From Clostridiales bacterium (GTDB lineage Bacteria > Bacillota > Clostridia > Peptostreptococcales > Anaerovoracaceae), in assembly GCA_022773945.1 (NCBI GenBank), contig JALFNS010000010.1, positions 1 through 64,000 on the forward strand: 64,000 nt of DNA. Reading direction: 5' to 3'. This document shows, one piece after another, positions 50,147 to 58,695 of this stretch (position 1 is the stretch's first letter; every line of letters begins with the position of its first letter). The position numbers were made by a program, and so were the translations under genes. A model generated the notes under the pieces. The model made no database searches and was not told the origin of the DNA. It saw nothing but the letters and a program-made list of their open reading frames with translations.

Positions 50147-51428
50147 ACAGATAGCACAGCGGCAGTATATACATGTACACGGCAAAAGGCAGTGCATGGA
50201 AATCCACCCCGAAGAAGGACAGAGGCACCGAGCATCCTATGCTCCACGGTATGAAACAGCCTATGAGAATTACCGAATTCTCCATATCGATGGCAAGCTC
50301 CTGCTTAGATGCGCCGCCGTCCTCATAAGGTTTTCTCAGCAGGTCCGCACACATGAGTGTCGCTATGGTCTGGTTGCAGAACACGGCCGCCGACCCTATG
50401 CTGAGCAGGAGCATCATGGAATATCTGCCTATCCTGCTGCAGCCTTTGCTTATCTTATCCTGAAGACTCGACAGCATGCCGGTTCCGTTGAATATACCGG
50501 AATAGGTGCATGAAATCAGCAGTATCATGACGATTTCCAGCATGGATACGAGTCCGCCTCCGTTAAGCAGACTGCCCAGACCGCTGCCTTCCGCCTCATA
50601 TCCCATAATGCATATGCGCAGCACCTCAGGCAGTGCAACTCCCTGCACAAGCCATGCTGTCATTATGCCGCTGAGGATGCTGAGCCCCATGGATATGAGG
50701 ACGCTGACCTTGAGAAGAGGCAGGAGAAGCATGAGGACTGCCGGCAGAAACGACCATAGAGAAAGGCGGAATTCCTTCTCAAAGGATGCGAGCAGACTGT
50801 CGTCCACCTGCGAAATCGGGTGTGTGATCGAGATACCCAGGTATATCAGGGTGCACAAAAGCAGCGGAAGCAGTCCCGTCCGCATCATCATCTTCACATT
50901 GTCGAATATCTTCGTACCCGTAACCGCTGCCACCATGTTGGCGCTGGATGAAACAGGAGAACACCTGTCGCCGAAATAGATTCCCGACATGATAACCCCG
51001 GCGGTAAGAACGGGATCCACACCTCCGCTCCTGGCCAGAGTCATGAAAATCACGCCCACCGTTCCCGCTACGCCGAAGGATGTGCCTATGGCGTAGCTGA
51101 GCAGGCATGACAAAAGAAATGCGATTATCAGGAAAAACGGCGGCGTTATTATCCTGATACCGTAGTAGACAAAAATCGTTATGGTTCCCGACACGCGCCA
51201 CACCGCCGTCAGGAACCCTATAACGCACATTACTTCAATTACTATGAGTGATTCCTTCGCGCCGCCGGCACCCATCCCGGCAAGCTCTCTGATACCGTAG
51301 CCCCGCTTCAGCCCCACTACTGTGAAGGCTGCGAGACCGACCAGGAGAGCTATGACCATAGAAAAGTCTTTAATGAGTGCGGCCAGCATCACTACCATAA
51401 ATATTGCAAAAGCTATAAGCAGATCCAT
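50109..51428 (-). CDS. Na+/H+ antiporter NhaC family protein
   Basis: 439 aa; SYAIGTSFGVAGTVGVIFMTLA...VIMSGIYFGDRCSPVSSSANMVAAVTGT...NQTIATLMC. Confidence 0.92.
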   Translation of the reverse strand: MDLLIAFAIFMVVMLAALIKDFSMVIALLVGLAAFTVVGLKRGYGIRELAGMGAGGAKESLIVIEVMCVIGFLTAVWRVSGTITIFVYYGIRIITPPFFLIIAFLLSCLLSYAIGTSFGVAGTVGVIFMTLARSGGVDPVLTAGVIMSGIYFGDRCSPVSSSANMVAAVTGTKIFDNVKMMMRTGLLPLLLCTLIYLGISITHPISQVDDSLLASFEKEFRLSLWSFLPAVLMLLLPLLKVSVLISMGLSILSGIMTAWLVQGVALPEVLRICIMGYEAEGSGLGSLLNGGGLVSMLEIVMILLISCTYSGIFNGTGMLSSLQDKISKGCSRIGRYSMMLLLSIGSAAVFCNQTIATLMCADLLRKPYEDGGASKQELAIDMENSVILIGCFIPWSIGCSVPLSFFGVDFHALPFAVYMYILPLCYLFTKKRWYGGPAV

Positions 51429-51436
51429 AATTCACC

Positions 51437-51949
51437 CTATAACCTGTCCGAGTACGCCCTGAAAGTTCTCTCGTCGAAGAGAACCCACTTGATCACGTCC
51501 AGTTTACCCGGGTTATTCTCCGCGAAAGACCCGGCAGTTCTGACTGCAATCTCCGCCGCCTCCCGAAGAGGGAAATTGTATATTCCCGTGGAAATTGAAG
51601 GGAATGCTATGGTTCTGATTCCGTTATCCACGGCTAGCTGCAGACATGAACGGTAGCAGGACTCCAGCAGTTCTCTTTCTCTGTGGTCCCCGCCTCTCCA
51701 TATTGGTCCCGGAGTATGTATCACATATTCGCAGGGAAGCCTGTATGCCTTCGTAATCTTAGCCTCTCCCGTGTTGCACCCGTTGAGAAGCCTGCATTCC
51801 TCCAGAAGCTCCGGACCCGCCGCACGATGAATGGCCCCGTCTACGCCGCCTCCTCCCAGCAGGCTTGTGTTCGCCGCATTGACTATGGCCTGAACCTTCT
51901 GATTATCTGTTATATCCCCTTTTACCGCTGTTATCAGTGTGCTGTTCAT
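51437..51949 (-). CDS. Macro-domain protein (O-acetyl-ADP-ribose deacetylase-like)
   Basis: [47 protein letters not shown]...[23 protein letters not shown]. Confidence 0.95.
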   Translation of the reverse strand: MNSTLITAVKGDITDNQKVQAIVNAANTSLLGGGGVDGAIHRAAGPELLEECRLLNGCNTGEAKITKAYRLPCEYVIHTPGPIWRGGDHRERELLESCYRSCLQLAVDNGIRTIAFPSISTGIYNFPLREAAEIAVRTAGSFAENNPGKLDVIKWVLFDERTFRAYSDRL

Positions 51950-52003
51950 GATATTATCCTCCTTCTCCTAATTATAGGAGAGCTTCGGACAATTATCAAA
52001 CAC

Positions 52004-53977
52004 TTATCTGTTCTTTATAACTCTGTTGAGTATGTATACTGTCATTATTCCTGTCAGAGAAGCCACGAGCAGCATGATGCAGAGAAGGAGGTCTGTTCCG
52101 TCTCCGGTCTGAGTGCCTTCGGCATCCGGCGGATTCTTGTCAGGCTTCTCCTTATCGTCGGTCACGCCCGGCTCCGGCTCCTCAGGCTTCAATGTGTTCG
52201 TAATCTTATACCCCTCAGTCTGGCTTCCCGTTACCTCTGAAATGTACCCCTTGACAATTATCTCACGCACACTGTATTCGTAGAGATTACCGGCCGCGTC
52301 GGCAGCAGGCAGATTGGTAAATGTGAGTGCCCACTTACCTTCATCATCAGGTTTTATTGTCTCGAAGCCTACACATACCGCTTCCGAGCTGCTACCCTCA
52401 GTGTTGCGATAGAGTTCCACTGTAATTATCTCCGGTCTCTGAGACTCTTCATCTTCAGCCCATTCCTTCGTAACATCAAGGCTCGTCGTATCACTTTCTC
52501 CCCCTATAAAAGTCCCGTTGGAGCCTATTCCGCCGCCTCTGGTAACAGAAGTGTTTCCTGTAATCCACACCTTGGCCAGTGCCTTGGTGTTCTCATCTCC
52601 CACTTCGTCAGTATGGAGTCTGATTTCCTCTCCCTTGTTTGCGTCCAGAGTACCCTCCAGCTTGTTCAGAGGAACCTCTTCTCCATTATCGTCCTTATAG
52701 TGGCACGGCACTCCGCCAAGCATTGTGTTTGCGATTGAATAACTCGGGTTTCCGCTGTGGTTGCCCATGTTGTTGCTCGACAATATATAGAGATCTGCGG
52801 CGCCGTCTGCCTTGTTGCCATAAAATGCATTACCGTTCGTCAGATATATCTCAGTTTCCGAAACGGGACAACCCGCATAACCGCCGCCTTCCATAGCGGC
52901 TGTATTTTCGGTTATTACTGCGTTGGTCAGATAGACCTCCCCGTTACTGAAGTTCGTGAATGTGTTAGGATAACCGTTAACATATATGCCTCCCCCGCCG
53001 AAGGCACTGTTGCCATTACCCGTTCCCGTCATCTTGTTGTTCGTAATATATCCGCCGGATATGGTCGCCGTATTCTTATGACTGCTCAAATTGGCCTGCA
53101 CGAATATGCCTCCGCCGGAAGCCCCCGCTTCGTTGCCGTCTATTCTGCCTCCTGTCATCTCCAGAATTTCCGAGCCGTTTGTGGCCATGTCCGGTCCTAT
53201 GGATATTCCGCCGCCGCGCTCGTCGGAAATGTTGTTTCTTATGATGGCGTCACCGCTTATTTTAACCAGATTTTCACCGACACTTCCGGACCATGTGCAG
53301 ATTCCTCCGCCTGAAGCTTTTACCGAGCCCTCCTTCTCATCTACGGCACGATTTTCCTCTATAATGCCTCCGCTCATATTGAAGGTTGCATTGCCGCTGA
53401 GATACACTCCGCCGCCCCAGGTGGCCACGTTGCCCGCAATCCTGCCGCCTGTCATGTTGACCGTGCCGCCGGAGGAAATGTATATTCCTCCACCTGAAGG
53501 TATTCCGCCGCTGCTGACAGTGTTGTTCCGGAGCACCGCGCCATCCTTGATATTCAAAGTTCCCGACACCTGCACAAGGGCGCTTCCTGTCGACAAGGTC
53601 TCCGAATTACCGTCTATGGTAATGTCAGACAGGGCCGCTCCGCTGCCCGTTGCTCTGAAGAGATACCCTGTGAAGGTTTCGCCGCGCTTCACTATGGCAT
53701 TCGTTCCTTTCAGAGATAATTCATCGGAGAAGGTAACTGTCCCTGTTACATATATGGTGGTAATCTCGCTGTTTGCTTCAGCCAGCTCTTTAGCCTTCCC
53801 GAAGGTTTTAACAGCTGTGTCTTTCGTCTCCCCTGTATTGGCGTCATTGCCCTTTGATCCGTTAAGGTATACAGCCTGCACACTGCCGCTGTCATCGGCA
53901 AGCACAGGTATTGCAGATACGCTAAATACCATGACGACTGCCATCAGAATCATCATGGCCTTGTTTCTCAGTTTCAT
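52004..53977 (-). CDS. Cell-surface protein: signal peptide, right-handed beta-helix repeats, Cna-B domain, C-terminal TM anchor
   Basis: Repeats such as GGGIYISSGGTVNMTGGRIAGNVATWGGGVYLSGNATFNMSGGIIEEN; Cna-B SLDVTKEWAEDEESQRPEIITVELYRN...YEYSVREIIVKGYIS; C-terminal GTQTGDGTDLLLCIMLLVASLTGIMTVYILNRVIKNR. Confidence 0.88.
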   Translation of the reverse strand: MKLRNKAMMILMAVVMVFSVSAIPVLADDSGSVQAVYLNGSKGNDANTGETKDTAVKTFGKAKELAEANSEITTIYVTGTVTFSDELSLKGTNAIVKRGETFTGYLFRATGSGAALSDITIDGNSETLSTGSALVQVSGTLNIKDGAVLRNNTVSSGGIPSGGGIYISSGGTVNMTGGRIAGNVATWGGGVYLSGNATFNMSGGIIEENRAVDEKEGSVKASGGGICTWSGSVGENLVKISGDAIIRNNISDERGGGISIGPDMATNGSEILEMTGGRIDGNEAGASGGGIFVQANLSSHKNTATISGGYITNNKMTGTGNGNSAFGGGGIYVNGYPNTFTNFSNGEVYLTNAVITENTAAMEGGGYAGCPVSETEIYLTNGNAFYGNKADGAADLYILSSNNMGNHSGNPSYSIANTMLGGVPCHYKDDNGEEVPLNKLEGTLDANKGEEIRLHTDEVGDENTKALAKVWITGNTSVTRGGGIGSNGTFIGGESDTTSLDVTKEWAEDEESQRPEIITVELYRNTEGSSSEAVCVGFETIKPDDEGKWALTFTNLPAADAAGNLYEYSVREIIVKGYISEVTGSQTEGYKITNTLKPEEPEPGVTDDKEKPDKNPPDAEGTQTGDGTDLLLCIMLLVASLTGIMTVYILNRVIKNR

Positions 53978-54010
53978 GATATAATCCCTTCCTTCTCGAT
54001 AACCAGTAAC

Positions 54011-54097
54011 TCAGGAATCCGCTTCGCCGGATTCTTCTTCTCCTCCGATAGCGATAATCGCTTCGCCCGACAGGGCTTGTTCAATCGTTATAATCAT
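54011..54097 (-). CDS. 28-aa small ORF immediately upstream of the Cna-B surface protein gene
   Basis: MIITIEQALSGEAIIAIGGEEESGEADS; GGAGG 9 nt upstream; translation unproven. Confidence 0.35.
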   Translation of the reverse strand: MIITIEQALSGEAIIAIGGEEESGEADS

Positions 54098-54122
54098 AGT
54101 TACTGTCCTCCATGATATAGGG

Positions 54123-54194
54123 GGATTTTATCACACTGCTCCGATAATTTATCACTCGCGACACGAAATGACCCGTTCACGACACGAACGGGTC
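54123..54194 (-). repeat. 72-bp direct repeat, copy A (candidate regulated promoter module)
   Basis: 64/72 identical to 54480-54551 by hand alignment; contains 12-bp repeats at 21 bp phase, GATAATTTATC palindrome, TGATAAAAT box and a 9-bp-arm hairpin. Confidence 0.85.
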
Positions 54195-54224
54195 CTTCTT
54201 CACTTCCATTACGCTCTTTACTCT

Positions 54225-54332
54225 CTATCGTTTTCCCCACTTCATCAAGCATTTTATGATTATAGCAATGACGGTCACAGTTATTGCTATAACAGCGATA
54301 CATACAATTATGCTTATTATTGGTGCACTCAT
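54225..54332 (-). CDS. 35-aa single-TM small ORF
   Basis: MSAPIISIIVCIAVIAITVTVIAIIIKCLMKWGKR; strong AGGAGGGG Shine-Dalgarno just upstream. Confidence 0.5.
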   Translation of the reverse strand: MSAPIISIIVCIAVIAITVTVIAIIIKCLMKWGKR

Positions 54333-54345
54333 ACTATCCCCTCCT

Positions 54346-54468
54346 TTAGTCTAACGACTTCCAGTAATGCTTAACTTTTATCTTTTTATTAGCACTATCC
54401 TTTTTCAAATACTGAATTCCTGTTCTTTCTCTTAAATCGTAGGTTCTTATAATTCCTTTTGCATTCAT
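54346..54468 (-). CDS. 40-aa basic small ORF
   Basis: MNAKGIIRTYDLRERTGIQYLKKDSANKKIKVKHYWKSLD; directly downstream of repeat copy B; weak or no Shine-Dalgarno. Confidence 0.35.
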   Translation of the reverse strand: MNAKGIIRTYDLRERTGIQYLKKDSANKKIKVKHYWKSLD

Positions 54469-54479
54469 CGTCTCGGAGA

Positions 54480-54551
54480 GGATTTTATCATAATTTTCCG
54501 ATAATTTATCACCCGCGACATGAAATGACCCCTTCGCGACACGAACGGGTC
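54480..54551 (-). repeat. 72-bp direct repeat, copy B
   Basis: See copy A; same length with no gaps, 357 bp start to start. Confidence 0.85.
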
Positions 54552-54560
54552 ATTGAGTCT

Positions 54561-56468
54561 CTAAATTATTACCACCTCGCCCGTATGCTCAAGGCCGTAG
54601 CCTCCCAGCTTCTCCACTCTCTCTGCAAACTCCCTGCTTCCGAGAATATCAATAAACGCCTTAATATGAGGCAGCTCCAGATACTTCCGGGGCAGAGCGA
54701 AATCATATTCCTCGGGACCGACCGGTATGAAATCAAGGTCCATGGCCTTTGCGGCAGACAGAACTCCCATGCCCGCATCGGCACCGTCACTTGCCACAGC
54801 TGCTGCCACCGCCATATGTGTGGCCATCTCACGATCGTAACCATTGATACTCTTCTCCGGAATTCCCAGCTGCTTCAGCCTGTAATCGAAGAGCACCCGT
54901 GTGCCCGCACCTCTCTGCCGGTTCACGTAGCGCACATTCTCCGCTGCCAGATCAGCAAGCCCGGTGATCCCCAGAGGGTTACCCTTCTTCACCATAATGC
55001 CCTGAATTCTCTGAACACCCTTGATCAGCGCCATAGGCTCACTGAACATGCGCTTCAGATATGGCACGTTGTACTCTCCTGTCTCTTCCTCGAGCAGATG
55101 AATCGGTGACATATGCGCTTCTCCCCGCTTAAGTGCCATGAGGCCGCCCATGCTGCCCACATGGGTACTGGAAACAAACATGCTGCTGTATCTAGTCGGC
55201 ATTATGTCCGCCATAACATCGAGAATCAGATCGTGGCTTCCTATTACCACCACCGTGTTCTCAATCTCGCTTTTGCTTCTGTACAGCTCGATGTCAACAA
55301 TGTCACCCGCTTCGACGCCTTCACTGTTCTGCTCGATAACGCAAAACCCATCGGCTCTCACCAGTGACATAGCGGCTCCTGCGCCTCTGGCCAGTGGTGC
55401 GGCAACGAACTTATCTCCTACCTTCCCGACCTTCACGCGGACATACTCCTTGTGCTTCAAACTTGATACCAGTCGTCTTGAAATGTGGGCCTGCACGCTC
55501 TCGTGAGACTTGCCGGAACTTCCGGACATCATCTGAATAACCGGCTCGACGAAATTCTCGAAACCGATATAAGCGGACACCGGATATCCCGGAAGTCCTA
55601 TAACAGGCTTGTCGTTGACCAGTGCCAGTATCACCGGCTTGCCCGGCTTGATGGCCACTCCGTGAACCAGCACCTCGCCCAGCTCTCTGAGCACATGCAC
55701 CGTATAGTCCTCCGTACCCGCACTGGATCCTGCATTGATGATTACCATATCGTAATTCCTGACAGCTTCCGATACTTTCGCCTTTATCTGCTCATAATCG
55801 TCAATAATCGGCGGGAATCTGTGTCCGATTCCGCCGGCGTCAGTCACCATATTCTCGAACATTCTCGAGTTTGACTCTATGATGCTTCCCTCCTCCGGTT
55901 CATCCTCCGGCTCGATTATTTCCGTTCCCGTAGGGAATATGGCGACCTCAGGCCTTCTGACCACTTCGATTTCGAGTATCCCGGCGGAAAGCAGCACACC
56001 TACATCTATGGCTCTGATTCTGTGTCCGCCGGGCAGAATCATTTCTCCAGCCACGATATCCTCACCCACAGTTCTTATATGCTGCCAGGAATTAGCCGAA
56101 GCTGTAATCCTGACACCTTCTTCCGTCTCAACTATATCTTCTGCCATAATCACAGCATCATATGGAGGGTGTATGGGGTCTCCCGTATCAACAACCAGGT
56201 ACTGTTCTTCCGTAAGCGTGACGGGACTCGTTTCCGATGCGTTGTCCGTGTCCGCAGCTCTCACTGCAATTCCGTCCATGGCCGAAGCGTTGAAAAGCGG
56301 CGAACTGTATCTTGCATAAACCGCCTTTGCCGTTATTCTGTTGAGGCTGTCCGTAACTTTAATTACTTCATGTCTGACCGTAATCTTCTCGCGTACCGCT
56401 TCCAGATACTTCGCTCTCGCCTCTTCCACAGGTATTGTATTCAGATATAGATTTCTCTTTTTACTCAT
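54561..56468 (-). CDS. MoeA-like molybdopterin biosynthesis protein fused to a C-terminal PBP-like (LysR-substrate/ModA-like) domain
   Basis: MoeA region ASAMDGIAVRAADT...GEDIVAGEMILPGGHRIRA...GSSAGTEDYTV...GLPGYPVSAYI; C-terminal VVIGSHDLILDVMADI...PYLKRMFSEPMALIKGVQRIQGIMVKKGNPLGI...NRQRGAGTRVLFDYRLK. Confidence 0.92.
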   Translation of the reverse strand: MSKKRNLYLNTIPVEEARAKYLEAVREKITVRHEVIKVTDSLNRITAKAVYARYSSPLFNASAMDGIAVRAADTDNASETSPVTLTEEQYLVVDTGDPIHPPYDAVIMAEDIVETEEGVRITASANSWQHIRTVGEDIVAGEMILPGGHRIRAIDVGVLLSAGILEIEVVRRPEVAIFPTGTEIIEPEDEPEEGSIIESNSRMFENMVTDAGGIGHRFPPIIDDYEQIKAKVSEAVRNYDMVIINAGSSAGTEDYTVHVLRELGEVLVHGVAIKPGKPVILALVNDKPVIGLPGYPVSAYIGFENFVEPVIQMMSGSSGKSHESVQAHISRRLVSSLKHKEYVRVKVGKVGDKFVAAPLARGAGAAMSLVRADGFCVIEQNSEGVEAGDIVDIELYRSKSEIENTVVVIGSHDLILDVMADIMPTRYSSMFVSSTHVGSMGGLMALKRGEAHMSPIHLLEEETGEYNVPYLKRMFSEPMALIKGVQRIQGIMVKKGNPLGITGLADLAAENVRYVNRQRGAGTRVLFDYRLKQLGIPEKSINGYDREMATHMAVAAAVASDGADAGMGVLSAAKAMDLDFIPVGPEEYDFALPRKYLELPHIKAFIDILGSREFAERVEKLGGYGLEHTGEVVII

Positions 56469-56478
56469 ATTAATCCTT

Positions 56479-57711
56479 TCAGAACAGTATTACTTCAACT
56501 GTGTCGCCTTCGTTGATTCCTTCTCTGTTCACACCTATCATAGTGTATCCGTCAGCCCGGGTCAGTGTCGTCATCAGAGCCGATTTGCCGTGCAAAGGCC
56601 GCGCGCTGTAGGTTCCTCCCGGCTCCTTCTCCAGCTTGACCATCTGACATGTTGTTCTGCCTCCCGCCGCCGGTACATTCTCCGTGATAACCGCAGGCAC
56701 GCTCAAAGGCTCCTTCTGTCCCGTCAGCTTCCTGTGAAGCCATCCTATAAGCAGCTCGAATACCATGAGTGCCGCCGCCGGATGTCCCGGCAGACCCGCC
56801 AGTATGGTCTGACTTTCACCGTCATAGCCCAGTATTGTAGGCTTGCCCGGTTTCAGGGCAATTCCGTGGGTGAAGACTCCACCGTGGGACAGTCTGTCAA
56901 TCACACGGGCCGTGTGATCCTTGTCTCCCTGGGAGCTTCCTCCCGAAACCAGGACAACATCACTGGTTTTAAAAGCTTCCTCAACAGCCTTCTCCAGCAG
57001 ATTTTCCTCATCCTTTATAACCGCAGTGCTTACCGTCTCAAAGCCTTTGCCCGCTGTCGCAGCCAGGAGGGAATATGTATTGATGTCTCTGACTTGTCCC
57101 GGCTCCGGCTTCACATCCGCTGCCACCAGTTCATCTCCAGTTGATATTATGCTGACCTTCCACGGGGCGAATACTTCCGGCATGTGAACCCCGGACGATG
57201 CCAGCACTCCGGCCTCACGGGCGGTTATCCGTGTTCCTTTCTCCATGATAACCTGACCTGCAGATACGTCCTCTCCTGCGGCAACCATGTTGCGCCCGGG
57301 AGAAACAGAATCGTATACGGCGATGCTGTTTTCATCGAATTTTTCGCAGTACTCTATCATTACCATGGCATCGGCGCCTTCCGGCAGCATACCGCCCGTA
57401 GGCACATAGGCGGCCTGTCCCGGCTCAATCTTTTTCTCCGGCGCTTCTCCCATGGCAACTGTCTCAACCACCTTGAGAAAAACAGGTATGCTGTCTCCTG
57501 CTCCCTGAGTATCCGCCGCTCTCACTGCATAACCATCTACAGTGGACTTGCGAAAACCCGGTATGTTATCTTCCGACCTCACGTCACGTGCCAGTATTCT
57601 GCCGAAGCTCTCCTTCAGTGAAACCTTCTCCGCAGCGGGACTCTTCCCGGAAGCCGCGGACAGAAGCTTCTCTCTTGCTTCATCCAGCGTGTCTACATTC
57701 AGTAATTTCAT
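56479..57711 (-). CDS. moeA: Molybdopterin molybdotransferase MoeA
   Basis: STVDGYAVRAADTQGAGDSIPV...YVPTGGMLPEGADAMVMIE...GEDVSAGQVIMEKGTRI...GGSSQGDKDHT...GLPGHPAAALMVF. Confidence 0.94.
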   Translation of the reverse strand: MKLLNVDTLDEAREKLLSAASGKSPAAEKVSLKESFGRILARDVRSEDNIPGFRKSTVDGYAVRAADTQGAGDSIPVFLKVVETVAMGEAPEKKIEPGQAAYVPTGGMLPEGADAMVMIEYCEKFDENSIAVYDSVSPGRNMVAAGEDVSAGQVIMEKGTRITAREAGVLASSGVHMPEVFAPWKVSIISTGDELVAADVKPEPGQVRDINTYSLLAATAGKGFETVSTAVIKDEENLLEKAVEEAFKTSDVVLVSGGSSQGDKDHTARVIDRLSHGGVFTHGIALKPGKPTILGYDGESQTILAGLPGHPAAALMVFELLIGWLHRKLTGQKEPLSVPAVITENVPAAGGRTTCQMVKLEKEPGGTYSARPLHGKSALMTTLTRADGYTMIGVNREGINEGDTVEVILF

Positions 57712-57761
57712 ATTGTCCTCGATTCCTTGTATTGTTACTCTGTATCTATTATACCAAAACA

Positions 57762-57790
57762 CTCCCCGACAGACACAATCTATCGGGGAG
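57762..57790 (-). terminator. Hairpin downstream of the GNAT gene
   Basis: Minus: ctccccga-tagattgtgtctg-tcggggag followed by tgtttt. Confidence 0.7.
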
Positions 57791-57814
57791 CATCTCAAAT
57801 TCGTTATGTTCGCC

Positions 57815-58441
57815 TCAGAATAACTGTCCCGGCAGCTTCAGTTTTTCCTTATAAGGGAATTCTCTGTCGAAGGCTTCAGCTTCCGCCTCATCAACCATAT
57901 AGCCTGCCGGAGGTGCATATTCTCCGGTAACGCCATCCAGATATCCCGGTATAAGTTCCCTGCACAGAAAGAAAGATGCATCTTCTCCTTCAGGAAGGCC
58001 ATGATAGCGAATGCCGTATTCACCGGCATATGTGAAGCCGCTCCTGCCGTAAAAGTCTATGTTACCCTCGAAGCAGAGAGCACCGCATCCCAGCTCCCGG
58101 GCCTTCTCCAGCGAATAGTCCAGAAGCATCTTGCCGTAGCCCTTTCTCTTAAGCTCCGGAGTTATGCATATAGGTCCCATAGTCATGATAGGAATCTCTC
58201 CGCCATCGTCTGAGGCTATATTGGCTCTCATGAACATATTCTGTCCGATAATTTTCCCGTCAAGCAGCATGACAAAATCAAGCTCGCTGACGAAGGCAGA
58301 ATCGTTTCTGAGCCGGTTGATAACGTAATGTTCGAGACATCCGGGACGATACACGTTCCAGAAGCTCTCGCGAATCAGGTTTTCGACTTCCCTGTATTCC
58401 TCTTTTCTCTCTAATCTTATAGTAATGTTATTTTCATTCAT
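57815..58441 (-). CDS. GNAT-family N-acetyltransferase
   Basis: MTMGPICITPELKRKGYGKMLLDYSLEKARELGCGALCFEGNIDFYGRSGF. Confidence 0.9.
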   Translation of the reverse strand: MNENNITIRLERKEEYREVENLIRESFWNVYRPGCLEHYVINRLRNDSAFVSELDFVMLLDGKIIGQNMFMRANIASDDGGEIPIMTMGPICITPELKRKGYGKMLLDYSLEKARELGCGALCFEGNIDFYGRSGFTYAGEYGIRYHGLPEGEDASFFLCRELIPGYLDGVTGEYAPPAGYMVDEAEAEAFDREFPYKEKLKLPGQLF

Positions 58442-58695
58442 TGTTTTTCCTCCTGAATATTGTTAACTTCAACTGCATTTCTGCGGGAGGTCCGTTCTCC
58501 TGTCACAAACCTCCCGGTTATGCGACAAGCTCCGATTTGTTGTACTTGATCAAAAAGCACTCTCCTTCATTTGTTCATACTCATTCAGTTCCGCCGTTAT
58601 TTCGCACCTTGATTGTATGATACTATCCTTTTAGAATCAATACTTATTTCAGTGAAGAGGTGAAAAGGTCGAAGCCGTGCCTTCTTCCTGCGATT

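Noticed and set aside
54100-54303. 67-aa minus-strand ORF ...NGSFRVASDKLSEQCDKIPLYHGGQ spanning repeat copy A
   Set aside because: Its C-terminal half is just a translation of the 72-bp repeat, and it overlaps the better-supported 35-aa ORF out of frame; more likely a non-coding repeat.
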